Source of the DNA: Propionibacteriaceae bacterium
GTDB taxonomy: Bacteria; Actinomycetota; Actinomycetes; Propionibacteriales; Propionibacteriaceae
Direction: 5' to 3'
Assembly: GCA_024636075.1 (NCBI GenBank)
Contig: JAGXHS010000065.1
Coordinates: 1 to 6,139, forward strand
Length of the DNA stretch: 6,139 nucleotides
In this document: one piece after another, positions 1-5,989 of the stretch
How positions within the stretch are numbered: position 1 is the stretch's first letter
Layout of the letters: each line of letters starts with the position of its first letter
Program-made: the position numbers and the translations under genes
The notes under the pieces: model-generated
Told to the model about the DNA's origin: nothing
Databases searched by the model: none
The model's input: only the letters and a program-made list of their open reading frames with translations

Positions 1-849
1 AGCCTCTGAAGGAGTGTGCCCAACCCGCACTCCGGCCGCCTCAAGTGCTTCCTTCTTCGACAGGGCCGTCCCGGACGAGCCGGAGACGCTGGCACCGGCA
101 TGCCCCATCGTCTTGCCTTCGGGGGCGGTGAAGCCTGCAACGTAGCCGATGACCGGCTTGGTGACGTTCTCCTTGATGTACTCGGCTGCCCGCTCCTCCG
201 CGTCGCCTCCGATCTCACCGATCATCACGATGGCGTCGGTCTCGGGATCCGCCTGGAACTCCTTCAGGCAATCGATCTGGGTGGTGCCGACGATCGGGTC
301 GCCGCCAATACCCACGCAGGTCGAGAAACCGATGTCGCGCAGCTCGTACATCATCTGATAGGTGAGCGTGCCGGACTTGCTGACCAACCCGATCCTGCCC
401 GCCCCGGCGATGTTCGCTGGAATGATCCCGGCGTTCGACTTGCCCGGTGAAATCACACCGGGGCAGTTCGGACCGACGATGCGGGTCTTGCTGCCCTGAC
501 TCATGGTGAAGAACTCTGCGGTGTCGGCGACGGCAATTCCTTCTGTGATGCAGACAACGAGCGGAATCTCGGCCTCGATGGCCTCCAGCACCGCCTTCTT
601 CGCGAACCTGGCAGGAACGAAGATCACCGACACGTTGGCACCAGTTGCCTCCACGGCCTCGGCGACCGAGTCGTGGATGTCGACGCTCTGTCCGTTCTCG
701 AACTCCACTGACTGGCCACCTTTGCCCGGGGTGACCCCACCGACGATTCGAGAGCCGGCCCGCAGCATCAGCTGGGTGTGCTTTCGGCCTTCGGAACCCG
801 TCATTCCCTGCACGATGATCACGGAGTTGTCATCCAGCAGAATAGCCAT
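1..849 (-). CDS. sucD: Succinyl-CoA synthetase (ADP-forming) subunit alpha, 3' end cut by window edge
   Basis: The alpha subunit of succinyl-CoA synthetase binds CoA and carries the phosphohistidine that relays phosphate between succinyl-CoA and the nucleotide (succinyl-CoA + ADP + Pi to succinate + CoA + ATP, reversible; cytoplasmic TCA enzyme). My translation gives 283 codons without a stop up to base 1. The family is about 290-300 residues, so only the last 10-20 are missing. Seen: the N-terminal CoA-binding Rossmann motif QGMTGSEG (14-21), GGVTPGKGG (37-45), GPNCPGVI (126-133), SKSGTLTY (157-164), GIGGDPI (180-186), GEIGG (211-215, E212 being the conserved Glu) and the active-site loop GKTMGHAGA (245-253) with phosphohistidine H250. 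The start ATG lies one base after the sucC stop, behind a strong AGGAGG, so translation is probably coupled to sucC. Nothing is truncated except by the window edge. Confidence 0.97.
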   Translation of the reverse strand, partial: MAILLDDNSVIIVQGMTGSEGRKHTQLMLRAGSRIVGGVTPGKGGQSVEFENGQSVDIHDSVAEAVEATGANVSVIFVPARFAKKAVLEAIEAEIPLVVCITEGIAVADTAEFFTMSQGSKTRIVGPNCPGVISPGKSNAGIIPANIAGAGRIGLVSKSGTLTYQMMYELRDIGFSTCVGIGGDPIVGTTQIDCLKEFQADPETDAIVMIGEIGGDAEERAAEYIKENVTKPVIGYVAGFTAPEGKTMGHAGASVSGSSGTALSKKEALEAAGVRVGHTPSEA

Positions 850-850
850 C

Positions 851-2044
851 TCAGGCCTCCTGATTCTCGTCGGTGGCCTCGGCAGCCAGTTCTGCGGCTC
901 GTCGCGCGGCCTCGTCCATGGTCTCCACGACCTGCACCAGGGGGTGGTCCTTCTCGCTCAGCATGGCGCGGCCTTCCTCCACAGCGTTTCCGTCGAGCCG
1001 TACCACCAGCGGCTTGGAGGCCTTGTCCCCCAGCATGTCCAGCGCCTGGTTGATGCCCTCTGCCACTGCGGTGCACGAGGTGATCCCGCCGAAGACGTTG
1101 ACGAAGACGCTCTTGACCCGCTCGTCGGAGAGGATCAGGTCCAGCCCGTCACTCATCACCTCTGCCGATGCGCCGCCGCCGATGTCCAGGAAGTTCGCCG
1201 GGTGGGGGTGCCCGGGCAAGTCCTTACCCGCCTCGGCCACCACGTCCAGAGTGCTCATCACCAAACCGGCGCCGTTGCCGATGATGCCGACATTGCCGAC
1301 CAACTTGACGTAGTTCAGGCCCATCTCCGCGGCCCTGCGCTCCAGCGGATCGGTCGCCTGGATGTCAGTCAGTTCCTCGTGTTCGGGGTGGCGGAAGTCG
1401 GCATTGGCATCCAGAGTCACCTTGCCGTCCAGTGCGATGATCCGGCCGTCAGCCACCTTCACCAGTGGGTTGACCTCCACCAGAGTGGCATCCTCCTTGG
1501 TGTACACCTCGCCCAGTTTGATCAGCGCTTCAGCGATCTGTTCGCGGTCCTCCTCGGCGAAGCCAGCCGCCTCGACGATCTCGTCCGCCTTCGCCCTGTC
1601 GATTCCCACCAGAGGATCCACTGCCACCCTGGCCAGCGCGTCAGGCTGCTCCACCGCGAGGGTTTCGATCTCCACCCCGCCCTCGCGGCTGGCCATCGCC
1701 AGATAGCGACGATTGCTGCGATCCAGCAACAGCGAGAAGTAGTATTCCTCGTCGATCTCGGCCCCCTCTGTGATCATCACCTTGTGCACGATGTGACCCT
1801 TGATGTCCATGCCCAGAATGTTCCGGGCCACATCTTCAGCCTCTTGCGGACTCTTCGCCAGCTTGACGCCACCAGCTTTGCCTCGCCCACCGGTCTTCAC
1901 CTGCGCCTTCACCACCACGACCTTGCTGTCGAGCTTCTCGGCGGCGGCGCGGGCTTCCTCGGGCGTAGTCGCGACCATGCCCCGCAAAACGGGTACTCCA
2001 TGCTTCTCGAACAGGTCACGAGCCTGGTACTCGTAGAGGTCCAT
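851..2044 (-). CDS. sucC: Succinyl-CoA synthetase subunit beta
   Basis: The beta subunit of succinyl-CoA synthetase binds the nucleotide and, with SucD, forms the TCA-cycle enzyme interconverting succinyl-CoA and succinate. The product is 397 residues, full length for the family (E. coli 388). The N-terminal half is an ATP-grasp domain: it opens MDLYEYQARDLFEKHGVPV and has KAQVKTGGRGKAGGVKL (46-62) as the nucleotide-binding loop. EVNPL (190-194) and the D of ALDGK (D206) give the conserved Mg ligands N192 and D206. The C-terminal ligase/CoA-interacting half has GNVGIIGNGAGL (250-261), FLDIGGGASAE (285-295) and FVNVFGGI (314-321). The start is supported by AGGAGT 6 nt upstream. sucC is the first gene of the sucCD operon and diverges from the M23 peptidase gene. 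ATP rather than GTP use is the usual bacterial assumption and is not proven here. Confidence 0.98.
   Translation of the reverse strand: MDLYEYQARDLFEKHGVPVLRGMVATTPEEARAAAEKLDSKVVVVKAQVKTGGRGKAGGVKLAKSPQEAEDVARNILGMDIKGHIVHKVMITEGAEIDEEYYFSLLLDRSNRRYLAMASREGGVEIETLAVEQPDALARVAVDPLVGIDRAKADEIVEAAGFAEEDREQIAEALIKLGEVYTKEDATLVEVNPLVKVADGRIIALDGKVTLDANADFRHPEHEELTDIQATDPLERRAAEMGLNYVKLVGNVGIIGNGAGLVMSTLDVVAEAGKDLPGHPHPANFLDIGGGASAEVMSDGLDLILSDERVKSVFVNVFGGITSCTAVAEGINQALDMLGDKASKPLVVRLDGNAVEEGRAMLSEKDHPLVQVVETMDEAARRAAELAAEATDENQEA
856..861 (-). promoter_or_regulatory. sucD ribosome binding site inside sucC
   Basis: On the minus strand a perfect AGGAGG lies within the last codons of sucC, followed by 6 nt and the sucD ATG. 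The junction reads TGA-G-ATG. It fixes the sucD start and suggests translational coupling that keeps SucC and SucD near the 1:1 ratio needed for the heteromeric enzyme. Confidence 0.9.
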
Positions 2045-2050
2045 CGAATC

Positions 2051-2056
2051 ACTCCT
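2051..2056 (-). promoter_or_regulatory. sucC ribosome binding site
   Basis: On the minus strand AGGAGT is followed by a 6-nt spacer (GATTCG) and the sucC ATG. The match and spacing support the chosen start, which also aligns with the family N-terminus. Confidence 0.85.
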
Positions 2057-2104
2057 GGCGCATCGTCTCAGCCGGGGCGTCAGCGCCGTACGGCTTCGCT
2101 TGTG

Positions 2105-2113
2105 ACACTAGCA
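2105..2113 (-). promoter_or_regulatory. Candidate sucC promoter (extended -10)
   Basis: On the minus strand TGC directly precedes TAGTGT, matching the extended -10 form TGN-TANNNT. It would place the transcript start near 2098 and give an sucCD leader of roughly 54 nt. I see no good -35 hexamer at the proper distance (GTGCGC at 17 bp), so this is only a sequence-based suggestion. Confidence 0.35.
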
Positions 2114-2167
2114 ATCAGCGGTGCCGGGCGCACGCGGGGTTCCGTGAGGGTCGTGAAGCTCGCACGG

Positions 2168-2195
2168 TTGACACCGGAGCTTTCCTGAGGATGAT
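2168..2195 (+). promoter_or_regulatory. Candidate upstream promoter P1 of the M23 peptidase gene
   Basis: A perfect TTGACA (2168-2173) is followed 16 bp later by GATGAT (2190-2195), which matches TATAAT at four of six positions but lacks the first T. If active, transcription would begin near 2202, giving a leader of about 160 nt that contains all the secondary structure described downstream. It competes with the nearer candidate at 2252-2279. Confidence 0.35.
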
Positions 2196-2251
2196 CAGAC
2201 TCGTCAAGACACCTAGCCATAGGGATGCGGTCGAGATCACGGGGGCCGATT

Positions 2252-2279
2252 TTGGCTGGTTCCTGAGAAATGCTAAGGT
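2252..2279 (+). promoter_or_regulatory. Candidate proximal promoter P2 of the M23 peptidase gene
   Basis: TTGGCT (2252-2257), a 16-bp spacer and TAAGGT (2274-2279) form a sigma-A-like promoter. The -10 is preceded by TGC, giving the extended -10 form TGN-TANNNT. The transcript would start near 2286 and have a leader of about 80 nt. This is the better -10 of the two rightward candidates, while P1 has the better -35. Confidence 0.45.
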
Positions 2280-2364
2280 AGTACTCATACGGATCAGGGA
2301 AACCATCCGACACCAGCCACCGCTCGCGGTGGTTGCCTGACACCAAGACTCTTTTAGGAGTACT
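2280..2364 (+). promoter_or_regulatory. Possible structured leader of the M23 peptidase gene
   Basis: Several complementary segments are visible. A 9-bp stem (2314-2322 with 2327-2335, one G-U pair, CTCG tetraloop) is the strongest. TCAGG (2294-2298) can pair with CCTGA (2336-2340) to enclose it, or CGGAT (2290-2294) can instead pair with ATCCG (2305-2309); the two options share base 2294 and overlap. AGTACTC (2280-2286) is complementary to GAGTACT (2358-2364), which includes part of the ribosome binding site, and ACTC (2348-2351) can pair locally with GAGT (2358-2361). I do not recognise a known riboswitch class. The long-range pairing is possible only if transcription starts upstream of 2280. 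Confidence 0.35.
2356..2360 (+). promoter_or_regulatory. M23 peptidase ribosome binding site (close spacing)
   Basis: AGGAG ends 4 nt before the GTG start codon at 2365. The spacing is a little short, but no better start lies downstream before the hydrophobic segment, so this site decides the GTG start. Confidence 0.7.
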
Positions 2365-3486
2365 GTGCCTCTCAGCCTCTTCAGCACCAGCCGAGCCGCC
2401 CACCGTTTGGAGGTCGCGGCGACCGCAGATCTGGCCGAACTCCACGATCTCGACACCCTGCCTTCAGACGGCGACCAAGTCAGCACACCCCGGGCAAAGC
2501 GAAGCCTGGCTGCGGCGTCGATTGGCAGCCTCGGCCTGGTGATGGGTGCCGGCGTGATGATGGCCAGCTCACCGACCGCGAAGACCATGGACAGCTCGTC
2601 AATGGTGGTTGACGCCGAGAATCCCGACACCAGCAAGGCCGAGCCCAAGCCCGCTCCGCTGTCGCTGAGCCAGCAGGTGCAGTCCCAGGTCGACAAGCGC
2701 TCCCAGCAGGCGACCACCGACGGTGGCCTGACCGCATTCGCGAACAAGGGCGACTCGGTCACCCGCAGCGCAGTGCGCACCGAGCTGTCCAAGGCGATCT
2801 CCGCCGAGGTCGCCAAGCAGCGTGAAACCATCATCGGCCAGTCTGCCAGCACCGTGATGGCCTACGCCACCGAGCAGGGCGACGGGCTGCGGGACAAGGA
2901 ACTGGCTGCCGATCAGAAGCGAATCAAGGCCGAATCCAAGCGGATCGCCGAGGAGAAGCGTAAGGCTACAGAGCTTCTCCGCAAGCAAGCCGCCGCCGCC
3001 AAGGCCTCCGGGACTGCCGCGACAAGCAATGCGGCCGCTGTGGTGGCCGCTTCAGCCGTCTCCAACCGTGGTGGCGCCGCTCCAATCGCTCCCGGCAGCT
3101 ACTCGATCGGTGCTTCGTGGGGACAGACCGGTTCATGGGCACGCTGGCACACCGGTCAGGACTTCTCGGCTCCGGTCGGCACACCGGTTCGCGCCGTGGC
3201 CGCAGGAGTCGTCGGCAGCCCGACAGGTGGTGGTTGGGCCGGAATCCACGTGGTCGTCCACCACGCCGGCGGTGGATCCACCCTTTCGGCGCACCTGTCA
3301 CGCGCAGTGGTCAGCCCCGGTCAGACGGTCAAGCCCGGCCAGGTCATCGGCTACGTCGGCATGACGGGCCGCACCTTCGGCCCGCACCTGCACTTCGAGT
3401 ACTACCCGGCAGGCACCACCCCGGGCGATGTCTACTCCACCTCGAACCCGGTCAGCTTCCTGCTGTCACTCGGCGTTCGACTGTGA
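2365..3486 (+). CDS. M23-family (LytM-type) peptidoglycan endopeptidase, membrane-anchored or exported
   Basis: A zinc metallopeptidase expected to cleave peptide cross-bridges of peptidoglycan outside the membrane, in wall growth or daughter-cell separation. The product has 373 residues and starts at GTG. Residues 1-46 are hydrophilic and probably cytoplasmic. 47-69 (SLAAASIGSLGLVMGAGVMM...) is one hydrophobic segment acting as signal-anchor or long signal peptide. About 80-225 is Ala/Lys/Gln/Glu-rich, with a likely coiled coil near 190-215 (ADQKRIKAESKRIAEEKRK). The C-terminal M23 domain spans about 242-365. Its active site is complete: zinc ligands H262 and D266 (WHTGQDF) and H343 (GPHLHFE), and catalytic histidines H310 (SAHLS) and H341. 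The coiled coil plus LytM layout resembles NlpD/EnvC-type and actinobacterial M23 proteins. It diverges from sucCD and converges on pcrA. The exact substrate bond and whether the anchor is cleaved cannot be read from sequence. Confidence 0.93.
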   Translation: MPLSLFSTSRAAHRLEVAATADLAELHDLDTLPSDGDQVSTPRAKRSLAAASIGSLGLVMGAGVMMASSPTAKTMDSSSMVVDAENPDTSKAEPKPAPLSLSQQVQSQVDKRSQQATTDGGLTAFANKGDSVTRSAVRTELSKAISAEVAKQRETIIGQSASTVMAYATEQGDGLRDKELAADQKRIKAESKRIAEEKRKATELLRKQAAAAKASGTAATSNAAAVVAASAVSNRGGAAPIAPGSYSIGASWGQTGSWARWHTGQDFSAPVGTPVRAVAAGVVGSPTGGGWAGIHVVVHHAGGGSTLSAHLSRAVVSPGQTVKPGQVIGYVGMTGRTFGPHLHFEYYPAGTTPGDVYSTSNPVSFLLSLGVRL

Positions 3487-3510
3487 GCCGATCAGAGCTT
3501 CTCCATCGGC
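3487..3510. terminator. Possible bidirectional terminator hairpin between convergent genes
   Basis: GCCGAT (3487-3492) and ATCGGC (3505-3510) are perfectly complementary. Inside them GAG (3495-3497) can pair with CTC (3501-3503) around a CTT loop, giving an interrupted stem. It starts immediately after the peptidase stop codon and includes the pcrA stop codon and its last few codons. There is no clear T-tract on either side, so intrinsic termination is uncertain, but the position is right for both genes. Confidence 0.3.
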
Positions 3511-5921
3511 GCCACTTTGAGCAGGAAGCGCTTCAGTCCGGCTGAACCGAAGTCGACGTCGGCCTTTGCCTGCTCCCCTGTCCCCGACGTGGCGATCACG
3601 CTCCCCATACCGAAGGTGGCATGCAGGACTCTGTCACCGGCAGCAACCGACAACCCCCGAGGTTTCGACGAAGCCGTCCCGAACCCCGTTGTGGTGGATG
3701 TCTGACTCCATGACCTCGACGAGCGGGTCGCGGACGTCGCCGCCCAACTGGTGAGATCCTTCCCGGTGCGTCGCCAATCCATCAAATGACTGGGCAACTC
3801 CTCCAGGAACCTGCTGGCGGGATTGTACTGTGGCGCCCCCCATGCCGCGCGAACTGCGGCCCTGGTGACGTACAGCCGACGCCTCGCTCGCGTAATGCCC
3901 ACATAAGCCAGTCGACGCTCCTCGGCCAGCTCGTGGGCGTCCATCAGGGCCCGCATGTGCGGGAACACGCCATCCTCGCACCCGCTGAGGAACACGGTGT
4001 CGAACTCAAGTCCCTTGGCGGTGTGCAGCGTCATCAATGTGACGACACCGTCGTCGTCGGGATCGTTGTCGGGGATCTGATCGGCGTCAGCGACCAGTGC
4101 GATCCTCTCCAGGAACGCAGGCAGCGAGTCGTCCGGCGCAGATTCCTCCAGCTCCGCTTCGGTCTCGTCGTCACCGATCTCCTGGTCGAGGTCAACGGTG
4201 TTGGCGGCCGCCACGAACTCGCCGGCGACACTGACCAACTCGATCAGGTTCTCGACGCGTGTCTCGTCCTGTGGATCGCTGCTGCTCTCCAGTTCAGCGA
4301 GGTATCCCGACGCCGACAGGATGGACGTGAGCACTTCGTCGGCGGAGTTGCCAGCGGCCACCAACTGCCGGTGCGCCGCCATCATCTCGGCGAATCCCGC
4401 GATCTGGTTGGCGCTGCGGGTGGCAAGCCCGTTGATCTCCGCCACCCGATCCAGCGCTTCGGAGAAGGTGAGCGACTCGGCAGCGGCGAACAGCTCAACC
4501 GCGGCCACCGCCCGGTCCCCGATGCCGCGTTTGGGTACGTTCAGGATCCTGCGGACGGAGACGTCGTCGGCCGGGTTCGTGATCGAACGCAGATAAGCGA
4601 TCGCATCGCGAACCTCGCGGCGTTCGTAGAAGCGAACGCCTCCGACAACCTTGTAGGGCAGCCCGACCCGAATGAAGACCTCTTCCAGCGCGCGCGACTG
4701 TGCATTGGTGCGGTAGAAGACGGCCACATCGCCGTAGCGCGTCTTCCCGGCGTCGCTGAGCGCATCGATCTCGTTGGCGATGAACTGTGCCTCGTCATGT
4801 TCGGTGTCGGCGACGTAGCCGATGATCAGGTCGCCGGCACCTGAATCGCTCCACAACCGTTTCTCGGGTCGGTTCGCGTTCCGGGCAATCACTGAATTGG
4901 CCGCGTTCAGGATGTTCTGCGTGGAGCGGTAGTTCTGCTCCAGCATGATGGTGCGGGCACCCGGAAAATCCGATTCGAAGTCGAGAATGTTGCGAATGGT
5001 GGCGCCCCGGAACGCGTAGATCGACTGGTCCGAGTCCCCGACGACCATCAACTCGGCCGGGTCCACCAGGACCGTCGGGTCAGTCACATCGGGGGTGTCG
5101 ATCTTCGCCGACAGCTGCCTGACCAATTCGTACTGGGCGTGGTTGGTGTCCTGGTACTCGTCCACCAAGACGTGCCGGAAACGGCGACGGTAGCTCTCCC
5201 GCAGATCACCGAAGGCCTGCAGCAGGTGCACGGCCGTCATGATCAGGTCGTCGAAATCCAGCGCGTTGGCTGCCACCAGTCGGCGCTGGTACTCGCGGTA
5301 GGCTTCCGCATACACCTCCTCGTTGGGATTGCTGGTGTGCGAACCGGCCGACTCGTGGTCGATCAGCTCGTTCTTGCAGTTCGACACCCAGTTCATGATC
5401 GCTCGCACCGGATACCGCTTCGGATCGAGATCCAGTTCTCTGGTAACCAGTGTCATCAGTCGCTTGGCGTCCGTGTCGTCGTAGATCGAGAACCGCTTGT
5501 CCATGCCGAAACGATCGATGTCGGCGCGAAGAATCCGGACACAGGCGGAGTGGAAGGTGGACACCCACATCAACTTGGCCCGATTGCCGACCACGTCGAT
5601 GACCCGCTCGCGCATCTCGGCGGCAGCCTTGTTGGTGAAGGTGATCGCCAGGATGGATCCCGGGTGCACGTTGCGCTCGGCAACCAGCCAGGCGATGCGG
5701 CGGGTGAGAACCCGCGTCTTGCCGGAGCCGGCGCCGGCAACCACGAGGATGGGTGATCCCTGGTGCACGACCGCTTCCCGCTGCGCCGGGTTGAGCCCCT
5801 CCAACAGGTCTGGGGCTGCACGCGCGGCGCGGCGCTCCGTCGGCGGCGCCGGGGTCGGGTGGGCAGCGTCCGGACGGGGGTCGAAGGCACTGAAGAGGTC
5901 AGGCATGGGTGTGTGTGACAT
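3492..5921 (-). CDS. pcrA: ATP-dependent DNA helicase PcrA/UvrD1 (SF1A)
   Basis: A 3'-5' DNA helicase/translocase of the UvrD/Rep/PcrA family, acting in nucleotide excision repair, recombination control and replication restart. The product is 809 residues (family about 720-830). Seen in order: Q-motif LNPAQREAV (43-51); Walker A AGAGSGKT (62-69, K68); motif Ia AITFTNKAAAEM (92-103); TFHS (122-125); motif II VDEYQDTN (253-260); motif III VVGDSDQSIYAFRGA (293-307); motif IV LEQNYRS (327-333); motif V TLMTLHTAKGLEFDTVFL (628-645); motif VI EERRLAYVGITRARRRL (668-684 region). The C-terminal Tudor-like, RNA-polymerase-interacting domain (about 761-809) ends APMEKL. An acidic insert lies at 578-625. 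Residues 727-745 look out of frame (see findings). The ATG at 5921 is chosen because the family sequence begins there and a promoter lies just upstream; no Shine-Dalgarno is visible. Confidence 0.96.
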   Translation of the reverse strand: MSHTPMPDLFSAFDPRPDAAHPTPAPPTERRAARAAPDLLEGLNPAQREAVVHQGSPILVVAGAGSGKTRVLTRRIAWLVAERNVHPGSILAITFTNKAAAEMRERVIDVVGNRAKLMWVSTFHSACVRILRADIDRFGMDKRFSIYDDTDAKRLMTLVTRELDLDPKRYPVRAIMNWVSNCKNELIDHESAGSHTSNPNEEVYAEAYREYQRRLVAANALDFDDLIMTAVHLLQAFGDLRESYRRRFRHVLVDEYQDTNHAQYELVRQLSAKIDTPDVTDPTVLVDPAELMVVGDSDQSIYAFRGATIRNILDFESDFPGARTIMLEQNYRSTQNILNAANSVIARNANRPEKRLWSDSGAGDLIIGYVADTEHDEAQFIANEIDALSDAGKTRYGDVAVFYRTNAQSRALEEVFIRVGLPYKVVGGVRFYERREVRDAIAYLRSITNPADDVSVRRILNVPKRGIGDRAVAAVELFAAAESLTFSEALDRVAEINGLATRSANQIAGFAEMMAAHRQLVAAGNSADEVLTSILSASGYLAELESSSDPQDETRVENLIELVSVAGEFVAAANTVDLDQEIGDDETEAELEESAPDDSLPAFLERIALVADADQIPDNDPDDDGVVTLMTLHTAKGLEFDTVFLSGCEDGVFPHMRALMDAHELAEERRLAYVGITRARRRLYVTRAAVRAAWGAPQYNPASRFLEELPSHLMDWRRTGKDLTSWAATSATRSSRSWSQTSTTTGFGTASSKPRGLSVAAGDRVLHATFGMGSVIATSGTGEQAKADVDFGSAGLKRFLLKVAPMEKL

Positions 5922-5930
5922 GACCGCACC

Positions 5931-5959
5931 ACGATAGTCCCGGGCCCGCCCGGGACCAA
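5931..5959 (-). promoter_or_regulatory. pcrA promoter, near-leaderless
   Basis: On the minus strand TTGGTC (5959-5954), an exact 17-bp spacer and TATCGT (5936-5931) form a good sigma-A-type promoter. Only 9 nt separate the -10 from the pcrA ATG at 5921, so the transcript would start within about 3 nt of, or at, the start codon. This agrees with the absence of a Shine-Dalgarno sequence and with the leaderless mRNAs known to be common in Actinomycetota. Confidence 0.6.
5937..5956. repeat. Perfect 20-bp dyad (possible operator) in the pcrA promoter spacer
   Basis: Arms GTCCCGGGC (5937-5945) and GCCCGGGAC (5948-5956) are perfect inverted copies around a central CC. The dyad fills the spacer between the -10 and -35 of the pcrA promoter and touches the -35. 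It does not look like the actinobacterial LexA box (TCGAAC-N4-GTTCGA type). It could be an operator for an unknown dimeric regulator, or a GC-rich hairpin formed by leftward readthrough. The function is inferred from position only. Confidence 0.5.
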
Positions 5960-5977
5960 GGGAGCGACTCGCGCAGC

Positions 5978-5983
5978 TAGGCT
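5978..5983 (+). promoter_or_regulatory. Candidate -10 of a leaderless promoter for the right-edge gene
   Basis: TAGGCT matches TANNNT and is followed by exactly 6 nt and the ATG at 5990, the geometry of a transcript that starts on the A of the start codon. No recognisable -35 lies 17-18 bp upstream. That position is occupied by the -35 of the opposing pcrA promoter, so the two promoters are back to back. Confidence 0.45.
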
Positions 5984-5989
5984 GTGTGC

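Larger units (their letters stand above)
2045..2364. other. Divergent intergenic region between sucC and the M23 peptidase gene
   Basis: This 320-bp stretch has no convincing gene. Reading frames crossing it on either strand give arginine/serine-rich, low-plausibility peptides and overlap sucC or the peptidase gene antisense. It contains the sucC ribosome binding site, a candidate leftward sucC promoter near 2105-2113, two candidate rightward promoters (2168-2195 and 2252-2279), and a foldable leader (2280-2364) before the peptidase start. It is somewhat less GC-rich than the flanking genes near 2250-2290, as expected for a promoter. Confidence 0.7.

Noticed and set aside
503..2188. Open frame of 561 codons on the plus strand
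   Set aside because: It lies antisense to sucC and sucD, which both have unambiguous family motifs. The translated product has no recognisable domain and arises from the high GC content.
2250..2364. c-di-AMP (ydaO-type) riboswitch before the wall hydrolase gene
   Set aside because: Considered because such elements precede actinobacterial hydrolases, but I could not find the conserved core segments (for example the GGGTGAAT-like 3' part), so only an unclassified structured leader is reported.
2115..2852. Open frame of 245 codons on the minus strand across the intergenic region and the peptidase 5' end
   Set aside because: It is antisense to the M23 gene, has no sensible start context and a composition typical of a shadow frame.
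3786..4844. Open frame of 352 codons on the plus strand
   Set aside because: It is fully antisense to pcrA, where helicase motifs run continuously on the other strand.
5937..5956. LexA/SOS box upstream of the helicase gene
   Set aside because: The dyad is CCCGGG-based and does not match the actinobacterial SOS-box pattern. No other SOS-like sequence is visible between the two genes.
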